Assembly (NCBI GenBank): GCA_027924645.1
Contig: BSBN01000495.1
Coordinates: 806,001-870,000 of the forward strand
Direction: 5' to 3'
DNA length: 64,000 nucleotides
Source of the DNA: Cunninghamia lanceolata
Lineage: Eukaryota; Streptophyta; Pinopsida; Cupressales; Cupressaceae
Numbering within the stretch: position 1 is the first letter of the stretch; the number at the start of each line of letters is the position of its first letter. Both the position numbers and the translations under genes were made by a program. Shown here in pieces: positions 60,694-64,000 of this stretch. The notes below the pieces were generated by a model. The model did not search any database and was not told the DNA's origin. It saw nothing but the letters and a program-made list of their open reading frames with translations.

Positions 60694-62019
60694 TCATTTG
60701 GCAATTGAAATCACAGGTTGAGGCTTCTCTCTTGACTTTCCTTTATTAGCCACTTGCTTATTTGATTGATTTTGAGACCTGGTGAAAACAGCATACGCTC
60801 CACTATATGCATCTTCTTCTCTTTCTACTTCATCTGGGTAGTTTAGAAACCCAATAGTAGAGTCGCTAGCTAATTCTTCCTCTCCTTCTATAAAAAGATT
60901 AGCATTATTTTCCTGATCCAAATTAGGTTGGAAAGAATTATCTTGTTCCACTTCATAGTAGCCAACTATTGAGTTGACCGGTGGTGCTTCAATGGAAAGC
61001 TTCCCCTACGTTGGCGGAAGACAATTTTGTTGCCCTTGATTTCTTGCAACATTGCCTTGATATGAATTGTTAGGGAATGTCCTTCTCGGTATGTCCCTAT
61101 AAAAAGGAGCAGACATACCCTAGGACATTTGCTTTTTCAAAGCTAGCAACTCATTTGCTAACTTCTGCACCATAGGATCTATGGTGCTTGTGGAAGGATT
61201 ATCAGTAGAGGGTTGACCTCTATTTCTATTTGAATCTCTTCTTATCTTACCCACAAGGATAAGATCATCTTCAACCTCTGTAGACAATCTTTGAGCTAAA
61301 GGAAGATCAACAAGATTATCCCATCTTAATAGAAAACTTACCTCAGGAAGCTTTGTGTTGATGAAGAAACATTTAATATTCTCCACCATTGGTTGAGCGG
61401 TTGCTGGAGTCCTATTTGTCAATTTATTGAACTTGGCGATGAAATCTCGCATGGGCTCTTGTGGTTCTTTCTTAATTTGTGTTATCTGGGCTAACAAAGC
61501 ATGTGCATCTTTCGTAGGCTTGAATCTAGCTTCAAACTTGGTTTTAAGAGTATTCCAATTGGTTATGGTTTGGTCTTGAAGATGATAAAACCAATCTGTA
61601 GCAGCACCTTGAAGTGTTTCTACAAAAAGTCTCATAGGTACATCTTCATGTTCCACCCCTAGCACACCACAAGATATACAAAAATCTGCAATGTGTTCAT
61701 TAGGATGGACTTTCCCATCACCATAGAATTTTGAAAAGTTCTTCTTTGAACTACGAGGTAGTTCATGCAGTGGTGGTGTCAAATTCAGAGGTCCAAAAGT
61801 ATTACCCCACGGGCCTTGATCTATCATTATGCGTTGATTGAAAGGTGGGATGCCAAACCTTTGTGGAGCTTGAATAGATAAAAATTTGTTAGTATTTGGG
61901 CTGGAAACTTCACTTGGAATAGGGGACCTGGCGCTGGTAGGAGGAAAACTCCTTGTTCGTTGAAGCCAAGGTTTTGGAGGCAAAAGATCAAAATTATTTT
62001 GCTGCATTAACTCAAACAC
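60694..62019 (-). pseudogene. Element F gag
   Basis: The main frame at 62019-61120 gives 299 residues, with a Pro-rich N-terminus and the capsid-like core VPMRLFVETLQGAATDWFYHLQDQTITNWNTLKTKFEARFKP and REFIAKFNKL-like MRDFIAKFNKLTN. A stop follows. The same frame resumes at 60951-60694 with an acidic segment and a basic tail. No zinc knuckle is seen, which is usual in this gypsy lineage. The start is near the primer site. Confidence 0.85.
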
Positions 62020-62171
62020 AGGATCAATAATTCCTTGAGCTCTCTTACTTCTTGTATACCTTGAGTCTGCCAGAATGCAATGTACTTAACAAAGATTTGG
62101 AAACAACTTAAAACAATAGACGAGGACAAAATGTTTCAACTCAAAGTGTGAGGCTCCAAGTTGCCCATTCT

Positions 62172-62189
62172 TCCCTAGCAGAGTCACCA
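62172..62189 (-). other. Primer-binding site of element F
   Basis: On the minus strand this reads TGGTGACTCTGCTAGGGA, about 11 bases after the LTR end. It closely matches the site of element E. Confidence 0.7.
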
Positions 62190-62200
62190 AAAAACTATTG

Positions 62201-64000
62201 TGTGAATATTTTTTCATTAACTAACTAAAAGCAAAATGGTTATATCACCACAACTATGATGAGACAGAGTCTCTCCTCTTAGTAAGGGGAAGTTCCCTCT
62301 AGTTGGTTTAACTATTACTAATAACAGTTTAAAAAGGTTATTTACACTAAACACTATTTTCATGGTGATTCCATTTCATCCTATTCTCTTTTTTCATAAT
62401 AGATGTTCTTGCTTTAAAATGATAACTTCAATGAAACTGATATTAAAGAACTTACTAACTATCACAAAACCATAGAAACACAAAGTCTTATGTTGCTTCT
62501 TTTACAAATTACAAATAGAACTATTTGAAGTTAAATGCAGCCCAAAGTCTCCACTCTTCCCCAAGATGGTATAAGTAAATTGATACAACTTGCAGCACAA
62601 AGTCTTCAAGTTATTTTATCCTCATCAACATAAACACAATCCTCACAAATGATTTGATAACACAAAGTCTATCACAATCAAATTAAGAATGCTCTTTAAT
62701 CACTTGAAACAATCTCCACACTTCAATTATTATCAAAGAAGCTTATTATAGAAAGACGTAAGAACAATGCTATCATAACACAAATAATCCCAAGACAAAG
62801 ATTGGAATTGAACTTGCATCCTTGTATTGATAAATATTTGATAACTGATTTTCACAAAAAAGCACAAAGTCTTGATTTGCTTCTCAATTCACCAGAGTTT
62901 TCTTGCAATAGATAAAAGATAAAAATTACAATAGAGGCCCTCTTTATTTATAGGAAGAGGCCTTGAGAAAATTTAGGAAAAACCTAACTACTTTGACTTA
63001 TTCAACAAAAGAGTCCTATTTGACTTGTGACTTCTTTTGTCTCACATGTAATTACATTTTGAGAAAATACATGTGAATATGTCCAAAACAAAATACAAAT
63101 TGCATATACAAAAATGAAAATCAACTAAGGCATGAAAAAGAATTTCAACTGCCACCATCATTCTTTTTCAAAAAACTTTGGTACATAGTCTGCACTACTG
63201 CCATCTCACATACATCAGGCCTAGCTATATTATCTGAAATGGTACGAGCCCTGAGAACTGCATCCCTAACCACCTTTATCACTTTCTCATGTTTTTCAAG
63301 ATTATTCTTCATATTTTCAAAGGTTGAATGATGATCATAAAGACTATCCATTGAAACCACTGTAGGCACTTCATCTTCAAACTTCTACTGAACCATCTTC
63401 TCAAAAGCATCAATCATTTCTTCTACAGAGAGAAACTTGTGATCTTCACCTGTTAGAGTACATGGTAGTTCCTCTAACCTGTGTAGAAGTGAGACATCAC
63501 TATCTTCACTATTTTCTTGTACTTGGCACAAATCATCAAGTAAACCTCTTATCACACTAATGTGATGAGTCAGAGACTCTTTGGTCTTGAGATAAGACTC
63601 TCAGTTTGAAATGACACCAATGGTAATCAAATTCTTTATCTTGATTTTCTTCATCTCAATCCATTCCTCTAAATTATCTTCTTGATCTTGAAGTTCTTGA
63701 GATAATAAATCAACTATATTATCTAACTCAGCTTTTCCCATTGCCATTTTTTCCTTTCTTTCCATTGTGGTCTTCAAGAGAACTCTACCTTGTGCCAACA
63801 ACCATTCCACAATGTCACCAACCACTCTTCCTCTGGCTTGAACTTTCTCAACCTTTTGAATCAAAGGGTCTTCTACAGTAACTGCAATTGGTTCCATGAT
63901 CTCTGATGATTTCACTATTTTCTGAAGGACAACAACAAGTTGCTCAGCCTTTGCTTTGTATTTCTCTTTTTCCTTCTTTACCACATCAAATTTTACAAGC
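62201..64000 (-). repeat. Element F 5' LTR, runs off the window
   Basis: It matches 51121-52910. It contains copies of the extra-ORF tail at 63145-63369 and 63601-63984, which are LTR duplicates, not separate genes. The outer end and target duplication are beyond 64000. Confidence 0.82.

Larger units (their letters stand above)
51121..64000 (-). mobile_element. Element F: Ty3/gypsy element with second RNase H and extra ORF, right end outside window
   Basis: The LTR copy starting TGGGTGAATATT at 51121 is repeated from TGTGTGAATATT at 62201 to the end of the window. A primer site lies at 62172-62189 beside the right copy, so F reads on the minus strand. Gene order is gag, protease, archaeal-type RNase H, RT, decayed gypsy RNase H, integrase, then a spacer with palindromes and a long extra ORF reaching into the 3' LTR. 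Stops and frameshifts break all genes. The right LTR end and duplication are not visible. Confidence 0.88.

Noticed and set aside
63145..63984. Two minus-strand coding segments near the right end
   Set aside because: They are LTR copies of the F extra-ORF tail at 52062-52785 and are not listed as separate genes.

Overview
This window is plant nuclear DNA made almost entirely of LTR retrotransposons nested in one another. I found no host protein gene, rRNA, tRNA gene or CRISPR array. The signs of a plant are tRNA-iMet, tRNA-Asp and other tRNA-type primer-binding sites, plant-type Ty3/gypsy and SIRE-like Ty1/copia proteins, low GC content, and extra open reading frames downstream of pol. The density of old, mutated elements suggests a large repeat-rich genome such as a gymnosperm, but that is a guess. 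Names A to G below are local labels.

Layout. Element A (531-13143, minus strand) is a full-length decayed Ty3/gypsy element with 1.35-kb LTRs, a 5-bp target duplication, gag, protease, RT/RNase H, integrase and a long extra ORF. Element C (13190 to about 35045, minus) is an old element whose interior holds element B-old (16315-32177, plus). B-old has element B-young (16541-24000, plus) inserted in its 5' LTR, giving three nesting levels. B-old and B-young are two generations of one pol-less lineage. Each keeps a SIRE-like zinc-knuckle gag fragment and a long unrecognised ORF2 where protease, integrase, RT and RNase H should be. Element D (35094-46176, minus) is a small non-autonomous element coding one coiled-coil protein. 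Its 5' LTR is split by element E (37877-45135, minus), a gag-only element with 2.47-kb LTRs full of TTGTAT/ATACAA motifs. A spacer of about 2.6 kb with a 108-bp (AT)n tract follows. Element G (from about 48.8 kb, plus) has a putative LTR, a tRNA-iMet site and gag, and is cut in its protease by element F (51121 to beyond the window end, minus). F is an autonomous-type gypsy element with a second RNase H placed between protease and RT.

How the parts relate. A and F carry recognisable pol domains, both now broken by stops and frameshifts. B-old, B-young, D and E have no pol and would depend on enzymes from other elements. E and F have similar primer-binding sites and similar gag cores, so an F-like element is a plausible helper for E. 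The SIRE-like gag, iMet site and polypurine tract of the B elements point to a SIRE-like copia helper that is not in this window.

The most interesting signals are the conserved ORF2 of the pol-less B lineage with its 13-bp inverted repeat bracketing the polypurine tract, the array of about 14 imperfect palindromes downstream of F integrase, the relocated RNase H of F, the F LTR that contains coding sequence, and the motif-rich LTR of E.
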